Below, piece after piece: positions 34,481 through 45,100 of a DNA stretch of 64,000 nucleotides. The position numbers and the translations under genes were made by a program. The DNA is taken from NCBI GenBank assembly GCA_963732765.1, contig CAVTAS010000010.1, forward strand, positions 868,001 to 932,000, read 5' to 3'. The notes beneath the pieces were generated by a model that was not told where the DNA came from, made no database searches, and saw only the letters and a list, made by a program, of their open reading frames with translations. The stretch's first letter is position 1. Each line of letters opens with the position of its first letter. Origin of the DNA: JANYHF01 sp963732765 (GTDB taxonomy: Bacteria; Pseudomonadota; Alphaproteobacteria; Rhizobiales; Hyphomicrobiaceae).

Positions 34481-35926
34481 TTACATCTTCGGATAGGCGC
34501 CGCCTTTTGCAGCCCAATCCTTGTAGACCGCTTTCTGCTTGTCCAGGCCGACCTTGGCCGTAATGGCGTCCCATTCGCCGGCCGCGGCATCGAGGATGGC
34601 CTTCGGATCGTCGCCCGCCCACAGTTTCGAGATGGCCTGGCGCAACACCTCCTCATACTTGTCGGTCTGGATCAGCGACAAATCGAGCAGGCCGGACTCC
34701 GATCCCGCCTTCAGCGCGGCGAGGTAGTCTTTGGCATCGGGCCAAAGCGCGAGATAGCCCGGGTCGGTGAAGTGCGAGACACGGAACGGATCGCGCAGGG
34801 CCGTCGGCAGCTTGACGCGCTGGGTGCTGATCTCTTCGCTGTTCAGCCACTGGATGAAAAGATAGGCGGCGTCTTTGTTCTTGCTGTTGGCGGCAACCGA
34901 CAGGGCGAAACCTGCGGCCAGTTCCGGATGTCCGCCCGGCGGCATGGCGTAGCCGACCTTGCCGGCAATGGTGGACTTAGGCACCCAGTCGAGCGCCTTT
35001 TCGCCCAGGCTGTAGCCTGCGGCCCAGCGGCCGTAGGGCGGCCACGAGATGGTCATCGCCGTGGTGCCCTGCATGAACGCCGCAAGGTTCTCGACGAAGC
35101 CGAACTGCTCCACGCCAGCAGGCATCCACTTGTTCTCGTTGCGCATTTCGGTGAGGACCTTAACGCCGACATCGCTGTTGATGGTGGCCTTCATGGTCTC
35201 GGCGTCGAAGAACTTGCCGCCTTCGTTGCGGAAGCGCTCCTGCAGCATGAACATGGTGTAGGGGGGCTGGCGGAAGAAGGCTGCGCCGTACACGCCCTTA
35301 TCTTTCAGGATGTCGGTGAGCGCCGCGCCGGTCTCATCGAACACGGCCCAGGTCGTGGGCACGGCAAGGTCCTTGCCGGTCTTGGCCTTGAACTTGGCCT
35401 GCACGTCGGCGTCGCCGAAGATGTCCTTGCGGTAATACATGACGAACACGTCGCCATCGTCCGGGAAGCCATAGATCTTCCCGTTCACCATCATCTGGTT
35501 ATCGCGATAGGTGGGGGCGATCGTCTGCAGCTCGTCGCGATAGCCGTATTTGTCGACATAGGGATCGAGCACTTCCAGCGCGCCCGCGCCGGCAAGGTCG
35601 GGCATCCAGGCGGGGATGACGTTCAGCGCGTCATAGGCGCCCGCGCCCGAGCGGTAGTCCTGCATGATTTTCGTGAACATCTCGGCGGTCGAGACTTCCA
35701 CGACCTTGACGTCGATGCCGGTCAATTCCTTCCACTTCGGGCCGGAGAAGTTGAGCGGGTCGAGCGACTGCAGGCCGGCTTCCCACACGATTGTGATGGT
35801 CTGGCCCTTGTACTTCTGCGCCTCCTTGACGGCGCGCTCGGCGGCGGATTCGGCCAAAGCCGCTCCCGCCATGGCGAGACCCATGGCGGCGGCCATGGTC
35901 CAGCTGAGGGTACGTTTCAGGTGCAT
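34481..35926 (-). CDS. Extracellular sugar-binding protein, importer 2
   Basis: This 481-residue family 1 binding protein has an ordinary Sec signal peptide (MHLKRTLSWTMAAAMGLAMA, cleavage after ALA) and mature features such as YKGQTITIVWEAGLQSLDPL, MPDLAGAGALEVLDPYVDKY, GKIYGFPDDGDVFVMYYRKD and NKDAAYLFIQWLNSEEIS. It starts at ATG 35926, behind GGAGGAAAC. It is unrelated in detail to the binding protein of importer 1, so the two importers likely carry different compounds. It follows the dehydrogenase gene by 70 bases. Confidence 0.93.
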   Translation of the reverse strand: MHLKRTLSWTMAAAMGLAMAGAALAESAAERAVKEAQKYKGQTITIVWEAGLQSLDPLNFSGPKWKELTGIDVKVVEVSTAEMFTKIMQDYRSGAGAYDALNVIPAWMPDLAGAGALEVLDPYVDKYGYRDELQTIAPTYRDNQMMVNGKIYGFPDDGDVFVMYYRKDIFGDADVQAKFKAKTGKDLAVPTTWAVFDETGAALTDILKDKGVYGAAFFRQPPYTMFMLQERFRNEGGKFFDAETMKATINSDVGVKVLTEMRNENKWMPAGVEQFGFVENLAAFMQGTTAMTISWPPYGRWAAGYSLGEKALDWVPKSTIAGKVGYAMPPGGHPELAAGFALSVAANSKNKDAAYLFIQWLNSEEISTQRVKLPTALRDPFRVSHFTDPGYLALWPDAKDYLAALKAGSESGLLDLSLIQTDKYEEVLRQAISKLWAGDDPKAILDAAAGEWDAITAKVGLDKQKAVYKDWAAKGGAYPKM

Positions 35927-35996
35927 GCGTTTCCTCCAGTTTCTTAGTTGGCAGTCTGATGCCCGCCTCGTTTGGGGGTCGGGCCGCGATAAACCA

Positions 35997-37045
35997 TTAT
36001 GCAAAGGCTTTGCGGTTTGCCTCCAGTCTCTTGGTCCATCCCTGGCGGCCGGTCACCGCGCGGTTGACGATGGCGGCGGGCTCGCGCCCGGCCATGAACT
36101 CCAGCACGGCTTTCACATCGGCCGCGCCATTGCCGGCAAAGCATTGATCCGTCCAGCACAAAGCGTGCGGCGTCACGATGACATTGTCCAGCGCCAGTAT
36201 GGGATCGTCCTTATCGGGCGGCTCCAGCTCAAAAACATCGAGACCGGCTCCTGCGATGCGGCGTTGCTGCAGCGCCAGCGTCAGGGCCGTCTGATCCATC
36301 GTTGGCCCGCGCGAGGTGTTGATAAAATAGGCTGTCGGCTTCATCAGGGCGATGCGGTCGGCGTTGACGATGTGGCGGGTTTCGGGCGTGAGCGGACAGT
36401 TTACACAGAGGATGTCGGAGCGGCGGAACAGTTCGTCCAGCGGCACCAGCTCGATGCCCAGCGCGGCGGCAAGCTTCTTATCCGCAAACGGATCATGCGC
36501 GATGAAGCGCATGTCGAACGGCTTAGCCAGCCTGAACAGTTCGGCACCGATGTTACCGATGCCGATCGAGCCCAGCACCTTGCCGACCAGCCCCTCGCCC
36601 ATATGCGCCGCGCGCTTGTTGAAGCCCTCCGGGCCCTGGCGTGTAAGCTGGTCCTTCACCATCAGCTTGCCGGTCAGCGCCAGCATCAGCGTGATGATGG
36701 AGACCGCGACGGGGCGGCGCACCCCGTCGGGGGTGATACAGAGCGCGATGTCGCGCGTGCGGTGCAGGCGGCCACATCCACGCTGTCATAGCCGACGCCG
36801 AAACGTGCGACCACGCCGAGCCGTCCGTCGGGCGCAACGCTGGCGGCGTTGAACTTTGGCGTTAATAGGATGAGAGCGTCGTAATCGGCCAGCGATGAGG
36901 CGGTCATGACGCCGTCCACCGCCGGAACGAAGTTCATATCGATCCGCGGGTCCGTCGTCAGCGGCGTGAGGTCGAACATCGGATAGGCGGGCGTACCATC
37001 GGCCTTCTGAAAGTCGCCACTGAGCGCAACGCGAAATTTGGCCAT
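35997..37045 (-). pseudogene. D-2-hydroxyacid dehydrogenase with a frameshift
   Basis: Two frames make one full protein of the D-isomer 2-hydroxyacid dehydrogenase family (GRHPR-like). The first covers MAKFRVALSGDFQKADGTPA to VGYDSVDVAACTAR; a shift near 36748-36757 then leads to DIALCITPDGVRRPVAVSII. Two extra bases (CGCGCGAC for CGCGAC) would explain it. Downstream all catalytic parts are present: GSIGIGNIGAELF (NAD site), NTSRGP (Arg), DVFELEPP (Glu) and VTPHALCW (His). It would reduce glyoxylate or hydroxypyruvate or oxidise a sugar acid. It lies 3 bases after the aldolase gene. Sequencing indel or true inactivation both possible. Confidence 0.8.
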
Positions 37046-37048
37046 GAC

Positions 37049-37846
37049 CTACTTCTTCTTGTTGGCAGCCTTGTCCGATCCCGCCTTGAGCCGTCCGACC
37101 GCTTCGCTGAGTGCTGCCTGCAGCACCCAGGCGTCACCCGAATAGCAGATGAAATCGAAGCCGGCCGCGTTCAACTCCCAGCCCTGTTCGACATTGGGCA
37201 CCAGGCGGCCGAGCGCCTTGCCGTTCTCGCGGGCGGCAGTAACGACTTTGTCGATCGCTTTCTTGAACTTCGGATTGTCGAACTCTCCGGGAATTCCGAG
37301 CGACACGGACAAATCGAAGTGTCCGACCCACAGGCAGTCTACCCCGGGCAGCGCGGCGATTTCGTCGGCATTGTCGACGCCCTCGGCGGTTTCGATTTGT
37401 ATGAATACTGTCGTGCGTGCGTTGGCCGCCGCCAGCTTGTCCTTGACCGCGCCCGGCCGGTAATCGTCATGGGCCACGGCCAGGGCCACGCCGCGCTTGC
37501 CTTCGGGAAAATACTTGATGCTCTCAACGATGCCCTTGGCCTCGCGCACGTTGCCGACCATCGGGATCATGACGCCCTCGGCACCCATGTCGCAGATGCG
37601 GGCGATGTGGTGATACTCGCGTGACGGCACGCGCGCGATCATCGGCAGATCGGCCGCCTGCATCCAGCGGATGGCGTTTTTGACGGTCTCGACCGAGAAG
37701 CCGGAATGCTCCATGTCGAACAGGACGAAATCGCAACCGGCCGATTTCAGGATGTGGCCGATCCCGGGCGTGGCGAATTCGACAACGAAATGGCCGACCT
37801 TGAGCGAGCGGGTCCTGGCCAAGTCCTTCAGGCTGGAACTGCCCAT
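37049..37846 (-). CDS. HpcH/HpaI-family aldolase
   Basis: The 265-residue class II aldolase has VGHFVVEFATPGIGHILKSA, FDMEHSGFS, IARVPSREYHHIARICDMGA (active-site Arg), GVMIPMVGN, IQIETAEGVDNADEIAAL (metal-binding Glu) and the GHFDLSVSLGIPG metal-binding Asp loop. Family members cleave 2-keto-3-deoxy or 4-hydroxy-2-oxo acids to pyruvate plus an aldehyde. The ATG at 37846 follows GAGGGGCAGCT. It is the first gene of the seven-gene minus-strand operon. How an aldolase fits an apionate route is not evident; it may serve another imported sugar acid. Confidence 0.9.
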   Translation of the reverse strand: MGSSSLKDLARTRSLKVGHFVVEFATPGIGHILKSAGCDFVLFDMEHSGFSVETVKNAIRWMQAADLPMIARVPSREYHHIARICDMGAEGVMIPMVGNVREAKGIVESIKYFPEGKRGVALAVAHDDYRPGAVKDKLAAANARTTVFIQIETAEGVDNADEIAALPGVDCLWVGHFDLSVSLGIPGEFDNPKFKKAIDKVVTAARENGKALGRLVPNVEQGWELNAAGFDFICYSGDAWVLQAALSEAVGRLKAGSDKAANKKK

Positions 37847-38118
37847 AGCTGCCCCTCGATGCCTTGAGAAAATCTGTCCGGCCGCAGCAGTGCTCCGGCC
37901 CGACAAGCAAAACACGGCTGGCGGCAGCGAGCAAGGCCGTCGTGGCGGCAGGCCGGAATCGATAGCCATGGGCCCATGGCGGCTGGCCAGCACCGGTGGA
38001 CGTGACCTGGAGTGATCTGTTAGCACTGCGGCCCAATGATCTCAGTGCTTTCCGGGGATCGATAGGCTCTGGTTGGAGTCAGCGCGTTGAACGCGATAAT
38101 CGAACAGCAGCGGTTCAC

Positions 38119-38979
38119 ATGACAGCCTGGCCACCAGCGCCCCCGCCGCCCGATGCCGAGCAACGCCGCTCCCGCCCGGTCGTTGTGACGTACCCGGTCG
38201 AACGTCTGCCCTCGCTTGACGTTGCGTTCTACCAGCGCGCCCGCGCGGGGGCGGAACTGGTCTCCTCCACGCTGGTGCCACCACGCGACGGACGCACGTT
38301 CCTGGCGCCCAAAGGGCATTTTTTCCGCATCCTGAGCATCGATGGTCCGCAGGTCGGCGATCTCAATCTTTGGAACCAGCACGATCTTGCGGAACGCTTC
38401 TTCAGCGGCAAGACCCGCGCGCTGCACGCCACCCACGTCACGGCCGGCCATCGCCTGTGGAGCACCATGCCATATCTGCGCCCGATGGCGACCATCACAG
38501 CCGATAGCCTGGGGTGGTACGGCTTCGATGCGGACGGCGCCGGCATCCACGATGTCATCGGCACGCGCTGCGATCCCTACACAAACCGCCTTCTGAGCGG
38601 CGGCGACTATCATCACTGCTGCCACTCCAACCTGACGCGGGCTCTGGCCAAGGCGACCGGACTTGCCGTGACTGAGGCCGAGCGTCACGTTCACGATGTG
38701 CTGAACGTTTTCATGTGCACCGGCTTCACCCGCGACACGCACCAGTATTTCATGAAAGCAAGCCCGGTCCGCCCCGGCGACCACATCGAGTTCTTCGCCG
38801 AGATCGATCTCATCGGCGCCCTTTCGGCCTGCCCAGGCGGGGATTGCGGCTCCAGCCATTCCAGCGGCCAACAGGCGTGCCATCCGCTGCTGGTGGAAGT
38901 TTATCGGCCCGCGACGGGGGCGCTCAAGGGATGGGCCGAGCCTGCGCCGAACGGCTATCCGCGAACGCATGGGGCGTGA
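38119..38979 (+). CDS. DUF1989 (urea-carboxylase-associated) family protein
   Basis: The 286-residue protein has the DUF1989 metal-site pattern: GIHDVIGTRCDPYTN followed by DYHHCCHSNLTRAL, and later HDVLNVFMCTGF. The family includes UAAP1/2, found beside urea carboxylase and allophanate-type genes, with guanidine or one-carbon nitrogen metabolism as suggested role. Neither urea carboxylase nor transport partner for urea is nearby; it diverges from the aldolase operon across a 272-base spacer. The N-terminal 15 residues are rich in proline. The ATG at 38119 lacks a strong ribosome-binding site. Confidence 0.85.
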   Translation: MTAWPPAPPPPDAEQRRSRPVVVTYPVERLPSLDVAFYQRARAGAELVSSTLVPPRDGRTFLAPKGHFFRILSIDGPQVGDLNLWNQHDLAERFFSGKTRALHATHVTAGHRLWSTMPYLRPMATITADSLGWYGFDADGAGIHDVIGTRCDPYTNRLLSGGDYHHCCHSNLTRALAKATGLAVTEAERHVHDVLNVFMCTGFTRDTHQYFMKASPVRPGDHIEFFAEIDLIGALSACPGGDCGSSHSSGQQACHPLLVEVYRPATGALKGWAEPAPNGYPRTHGA

Positions 38980-39023
38980 GCCGATCAAAGCATAGGCTTA
39001 ACCGGCCAAACCCCGCGACGAGT

Positions 39024-39243
39024 TAGTGTTCTGGCGCTGTCGTTTGGTACCCGCCTAATTCGTCATCCCCGCGAAGGCGGGGATCCATGCATGCCAGAGT
39101 GTGGCAGAGCTTCGATACCGCGCTGGCTGCTGACATTGCGAGCGTTTCTACCTTGGCCACCGAGCACACCTCAGGCTTGGCTGGGTCCCGCCTGCGCGGG
39201 GATGACGAGGCTTTGGGTACCTTTTGTGTGTGCCAGAACACTA
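39024..39243. repeat. MITE-like element with 12-base perfect terminal inverted repeats
   Basis: Ends are TAGTGTTCTGGC (39024-39035) and GCCAGAACACTA (39232-39243). Inside are nested inverted pieces: GGTACCC / GGGTACC and CGTCATCCCCGCG / CGCGGGGATGACG. The ~100-base centre has no ORF. The outer right TAG forms the stop codon of the Uma2 gene. It looks like a non-autonomous mobile element or a compound of GTCATCCCCGC-type palindromes. Confidence 0.75.
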
Positions 39244-39786
39244 GCCGCCGTAAATCTCCGCCAACGTGATCGTCACGCCGATCTCCGGCAGCTCGATGAC
39301 TGTGGCGGGCTCGCTTCCGTCTTCCGCGGGCAAGAGCATTCCGTCGACGCGGCGCAGGACGTCGACGTGGCGCTCTTCCGGGTCGACCAGCACGTATACT
39401 GCGACCGAGGGCACCGAACTGTAGTCGGCAGACTTGACGATGTAGTCGCTGGCGCGGGTTGACGGCGACAGCACCTCCACCAACACCACCGGGTCGCTGA
39501 GCTGTGTCGCCTTGGGATTGGGCGGTCCGCAGACCACCGCGACGTCGGGATAGCGCGATCGCCCGTTGGGACATACGAGCTTGAGATCGAGATGCGCCCG
39601 GCAGCCGCGGCCCGCGAGTTTGGCGCGCAATGCGGCATAAATCGCACCCCGCACGCTGTCATGCGCCTCCGTGCCGCCGGCCATCATCACGACGGCGCCG
39701 TCGACGAACTCGTAGCGCGCGGGCTGCAGCTCCTCCCATTCGAGGAACTGTGCAAGGGACATGGGCTTCTGTCGTATCTGTACCAT
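39241..39786 (-). CDS. Uma2-family (DUF820) putative restriction-endonuclease-fold protein
   Basis: The 181-residue protein shows the DUF820/Uma2 pattern: MSLAQFLEWEELQPARYEFV, DGAVVMMAGGTEAHDSV, the PD-(D/E)xK core RYPDVAVVCG followed by PVVLVEVLSPSTRASD, and a C-terminal VYVLVDPEERHVDVLRR. Such proteins are numerous in cyanobacteria and some proteobacteria and have a nuclease-like fold, but their role is unknown. The ATG at 39786 has AGGA nine bases before it. Its TAG stop lies in the terminal repeat of the MITE-like element, so the natural C-terminus may have been altered. Confidence 0.85.
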   Translation of the reverse strand: MVQIRQKPMSLAQFLEWEELQPARYEFVDGAVVMMAGGTEAHDSVRGAIYAALRAKLAGRGCRAHLDLKLVCPNGRSRYPDVAVVCGPPNPKATQLSDPVVLVEVLSPSTRASDYIVKSADYSSVPSVAVYVLVDPEERHVDVLRRVDGMLLPAEDGSEPATVIELPEIGVTITLAEIYGG

Positions 39787-39911
39787 AGAGTACATCCTAG
39801 CAAATTCCGAGCACCCGCGCATCTGCCCAGAACCGAGCGTCAAACGGCTTGGTCAATAGGCACTTGCGCCAAATCAAGGAGCACCTCGGCGGGTCATGAT
39901 GCTATTTGCAC

Positions 39912-40502
39912 ATGAACCGGATCACACCCTCCACTGCTGTCGTGTCTGGGATCGCTATCATCCTGATGGCCATGATCTTTGGTCCGGTGTTTTCACCACC
40001 TGAGTTCTCCTGGCTGCGTCATTCGACTTCTGAACAAGCCGGTCAGCACTTGCCCGGCGCCTGGATCATGCGTACTGGCTTTGTCGCATATGGCCTTGGT
40101 ACGCTTTTGGCGACTGCGTCCGATTGGCGAACGCGCTCTATGGTTCGCGGCGCGCTCGCGCTTTTCGGGCTTGGACTGATTGGCACTGCCATCTGGTCAA
40201 ACGCACCAATCCTCGCAAACTTGCCGACCGACATATACGAGGACTGGTTGCACTCAGTTGCGTCTGGTGTTGTCGGCACCGCCTTTGCGGCTGCTTGTGC
40301 GTTACGCCTCTTTGCGCCCGGCGGTACGAGACACGACTTGCTGGCGTGGGCCGGCCTGGCGGTCTCGGTGATCTTTCCATTGGTCATGGGCGCATTTCCC
40401 GAAGTACGCGGGGCCTTGCAGCGCGCTATGTTTGGCGTCAGCTTTGTTTTCGTGGTCCGCGAGTTCAAGGCCTCTGAGTTCAGGGCTTTCACGCCCCAAT
40501 AG
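39912..40502 (+). CDS. DUF998-like membrane protein
   Basis: The 196-residue protein has about five to six hydrophobic segments, the first at residues 7-24, and between the first two the tract SWLRHSTSEQAGQHLPGAWI, which recalls the ISDLGA-type loop of DUF998 membrane proteins. The second segment begins MRTGFVAYGLGTLLATA. Function is unknown for the family. The ATG at 39912 is preferred to a TTG two codons earlier. Alone on the plus strand between two minus-strand genes. Confidence 0.7.
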   Translation: MNRITPSTAVVSGIAIILMAMIFGPVFSPPEFSWLRHSTSEQAGQHLPGAWIMRTGFVAYGLGTLLATASDWRTRSMVRGALALFGLGLIGTAIWSNAPILANLPTDIYEDWLHSVASGVVGTAFAAACALRLFAPGGTRHDLLAWAGLAVSVIFPLVMGAFPEVRGALQRAMFGVSFVFVVREFKASEFRAFTPQ

Positions 40503-40567
40503 CCACATTGCGCCTCCCTTCGCTTGTCAAATCCGTCCAATGCGATGTGACGGCCGGTCAACCAGCT

Positions 40568-41815
<1,248 letters not shown>

Positions 41816-42144
41816 GCTGGACTCCTTGGCGTGCGCTGTTAACCCTGCAGGGCGAAACCTGTGTCGTATCCTGGCCGTCGGTGTGCCATTTGCAGCATTG
41901 CATAGGCGAGGCGCGGCGCACCGGGCAAGCACGGCGCGGTAGCCGCTGCCCTAGCCTGGGCGCAAGGTTGCAGCAACAGGCCCGGCGCGCTAACGGGACG
42001 CATTCGAGGCAACTTGACCGGCTGGCGGTACGACCCCACGTAACGTTGTCCGGACGGCTCTTGTGGTGTGTTCATTAGGGCGACTGTGGTAGACTGATCG
42101 GAAAGTTTCCGTCTTGCCGCCGGTCAGGCTGCGAGAAAGGTGGG
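41816..42144. other. Divergent intergenic spacer, ispG / large membrane protein
   Basis: About 330 bases hold the promoters for ispG (minus) and the 1244-residue protein gene (plus). GAGAAAGGTGGG just before 42145 is the ribosome-binding site. No palindrome or RNA gene is evident. Confidence 0.5.
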
Positions 42145-45100
42145 ATGCAGTCGGCGATGCGTGGTCTATTCGGGCGTATTATTTCAAGCATAATCAATAA
42201 TTTGATTGTCGTTCTCCTGCCTATGCTGGCGGCCGTGGCGTGGATGGCCGAGCGCGTGGTCGCGCAGGATGCGTCCAAGCTTGGGACAGACGCCGAGGCG
42301 GGCTCGGCTGCAGCCACTTCCTCGACCGATGTGGTCAGAATGACGCAGGCCTGGGCGAGCCAGAACCATTTCTTCCTATGGATCGCTTATGTCTCGGTCG
42401 CCAGCGTGGTTGGCCTGCTGCTGTATCGCTTCTCCAAGACCGAGGCTTGGGCCAATCTTCGCGAGCGGCTGCAGCACGAGATGCTTGGCAACTGGCGGCT
42501 GTCGCTGCTGGCCATCACCAGCGTTGCGCTGACCATGGCGTCCGGCTGGACGACCTGGGATGGCATGACCAATTTCACCGGTACGCCGATCCTCAGTTTC
42601 CTAATCACGCTCGGCATCCAGGGCATCATGCTGATCGCGGCCTGGCTGATCGGCGAAAGTTTCGCGGTAAGCCTTGCCGGTTCCAGCAATGGCAAAATCC
42701 AATCGACGCCGGACAAAGTGCTGGCGGTGCTGTCGGTGATCCTGCTGGCGGCGGCCATCTATGCGGTTGCCATGGTGGCGCTGCAGCGTGGCACCATCGA
42801 GTACATCGACAGCATCATCCGCCGCCACAAGAGCGAACTTTCGCTGCCAATCCCGACCGCCAACTTCCGTATCCTGATCGCGCTTGGCGTGACGGCTCTG
42901 CTGACCTCGTTCGTGGTGTCGCAGAGGGAGATTTTCCAGCCGTATCTGCGCGGCCTCAAAGCTATCCTTATGAGCCTGCCGATCTGGCTGATGTTCCTGG
43001 CCTGCGCGTTCACCTCGGTGTTCTTCTCCTTCGACAGTCTGTTCTCGACCATCTTCCCGGCTGGCGAGCGCGAGCGGGCGGCACAGCTGCGCACCACCAA
43101 TCAGGTCGCGGGGATTGTCGCCGACCTCGGCGTGACCATTGGCAAGCGCCAGGCCGACACCACCGAGAGCCTGTTCTTGAGCGCCGAGTGGAAAGACTAT
43201 TCCGAACGCCTTAACGACATTATCGTCCTGGCGCGCGGCGCCCCCGAGCAGATTGCCGCGTTGACCCGCAAGGAGTTGGAGGACCAACAGTCGGTCCGCG
43301 CCGGGTTGGAAGAGCGCAAGGCAACGGCGCAGAGCCAGCAAGTGCGGCTGGAAAGCCGCAAGGAAGCGCTGCTGGCCGACGTCAACAAGTTGAAGGAGGA
43401 ATCGCCTCCGGTGGCTGCCGAGGTCGATCGACTGAAAACCGAGGTGTTCAAGTTCGACAGCGAAATTCTCGCCAAGAAATCCGAGATGAAGGCTGAGGCC
43501 GGCGGCGTCGGCGGCACGCTTAGGGCGGGACAGGGGCCGGAGTGGCAAAAGCGTAAGAAGGAGGTCGATGACCTCGGCACGCTCAAGGCCATCTCCGAAA
43601 GCCAACTCAAGGAGCGCGCGGCGCAGTTGAAGGCTCTTCGCGAGCGGATTGGCGGAGCCGAAGCCGAACTGGCGCAGATCGACGGCGAGATCGGCAAGCT
43701 GCGCGGCGAGAAGGACGTCGCCGACAAGCAGATGGCCTCGGTCAGTGCGGACCTGCCGGGCGGCTCGCTCGCCGCCACCACGCAGGCCATGGCGGTCACT
43801 GGTTTTACCTCGCTGGACGAGGCGTTCGCCCAGTTCCGTCAGCGCCCGGAGCGCAAGACCTTCGAGGCCGTGCAGCAGCAGTGCTCGGCGTTGATCACGG
43901 TATTCGACAAGGTGCCCGCCTTGAAGGCCGACGCGGTTGCCAAGAACGTGCGCTGCGACCCCAGCGTTGTGGCGGAGTCCGCTGGCCGCATCTTTGCCCT
44001 GAACGACGGCTTGCTCGCCTTCAAAGAGCGTTGCTCGAAACCCGACAGCTTGCCGACCACAAGCGTCGACGACCTCATGAATTTCAGCCAGCAGTGCGTG
44101 CAGTCCTCCGGTCTCGACAGCAGGGACACCGCCAACTACCGCGCTGCCATCAGCAGCATTGGCTTGAACCGGGACGACAAGGCGCACCGCTTCGTGGTCA
44201 GCTGGAATGCCTTTCTGGATGGCAATCGCCTAGCCTATCTGGCGCTCGCCATCGCCTTCGCGCTGGACGGCCTGGTCTTCATGTCCGGACTGTTCGGCGC
44301 CAACGCCGTCTCCTCGCCGCTGGTGCGCCTGCCAAGCGCCGCGCAGCGTTCGGCCGCAGACCTCGAAGCCACCATGTTCGCAGCGCTGCGCCCGGATATC
44401 TACGGCAGCGCCAAGCTGGTGATCGACGCCCTGCATCCGATCGCGCCGCGCGACGGCTTTGTGTCCGAAGTGCGCGTGGGCGATTACGATCGCATCACGG
44501 GCGCCTCGATCCGGCGTGTGCTGAGCGCCGGCGCGCAGTTCGGCGGCGTCGAGCCCGATCTGCGCCGCGACGGCGTATTCTTTGTACGCGGCGAGCTGAC
44601 GGAATTTCTCGCCAAGGCTTGCGAGCGCGAGTTGCGCACCAATCCGGGCGTGCGCGAGGCCGCCGAGGAAGCGCGCAAGGTCGAGGCCGCGCGCCACGCC
44701 GAACACGAGCGCACCCGCCAGGCCGAGACCGATGCCTCGCGCTCTGGCGAGACCGAGCGCAACATGAAGGACCGCGAGCTTGAACGGCGCGCCCGCGCGC
44801 TCGAGCCGGTGCTGACGGCCGCCTTGATCCCCGGCGATATCGACGACACGGAATCGCTGTTCCACGCCTCGCAGCGCTTGCTGGCGCAGATGCGACCGAG
44901 CGCGGCGCATGTGGACTTCACGTCGGAAATCGACCTCTCCGAGGTCGAAAGCGCCGACAAGGCGTTCTTCCGCAGCGTGCTGAACACGGCCGCAGCGCGC
45001 CGTGCGGTCGAGCGCGCGCACGGGACGGAGCGGGAACTCTACCTGGTGCGGCCTGAGCTTACCTTGTGCCTGGCCGCGATCCGCGTGCGCGCTTACGAAG

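Noticed and set aside
36553..36837. Open minus-strand frame spanning the break in the 2-hydroxyacid dehydrogenase gene
   Set aside because: Its translation (Pro/Ala/Arg/His-rich) has no family likeness and exists because both real frames are GC-rich there.
39087..39462. Open frames within the MITE-like element and Uma2 gene
   Set aside because: Created by the palindromic repeat and the antisense of Uma2; no start signals.
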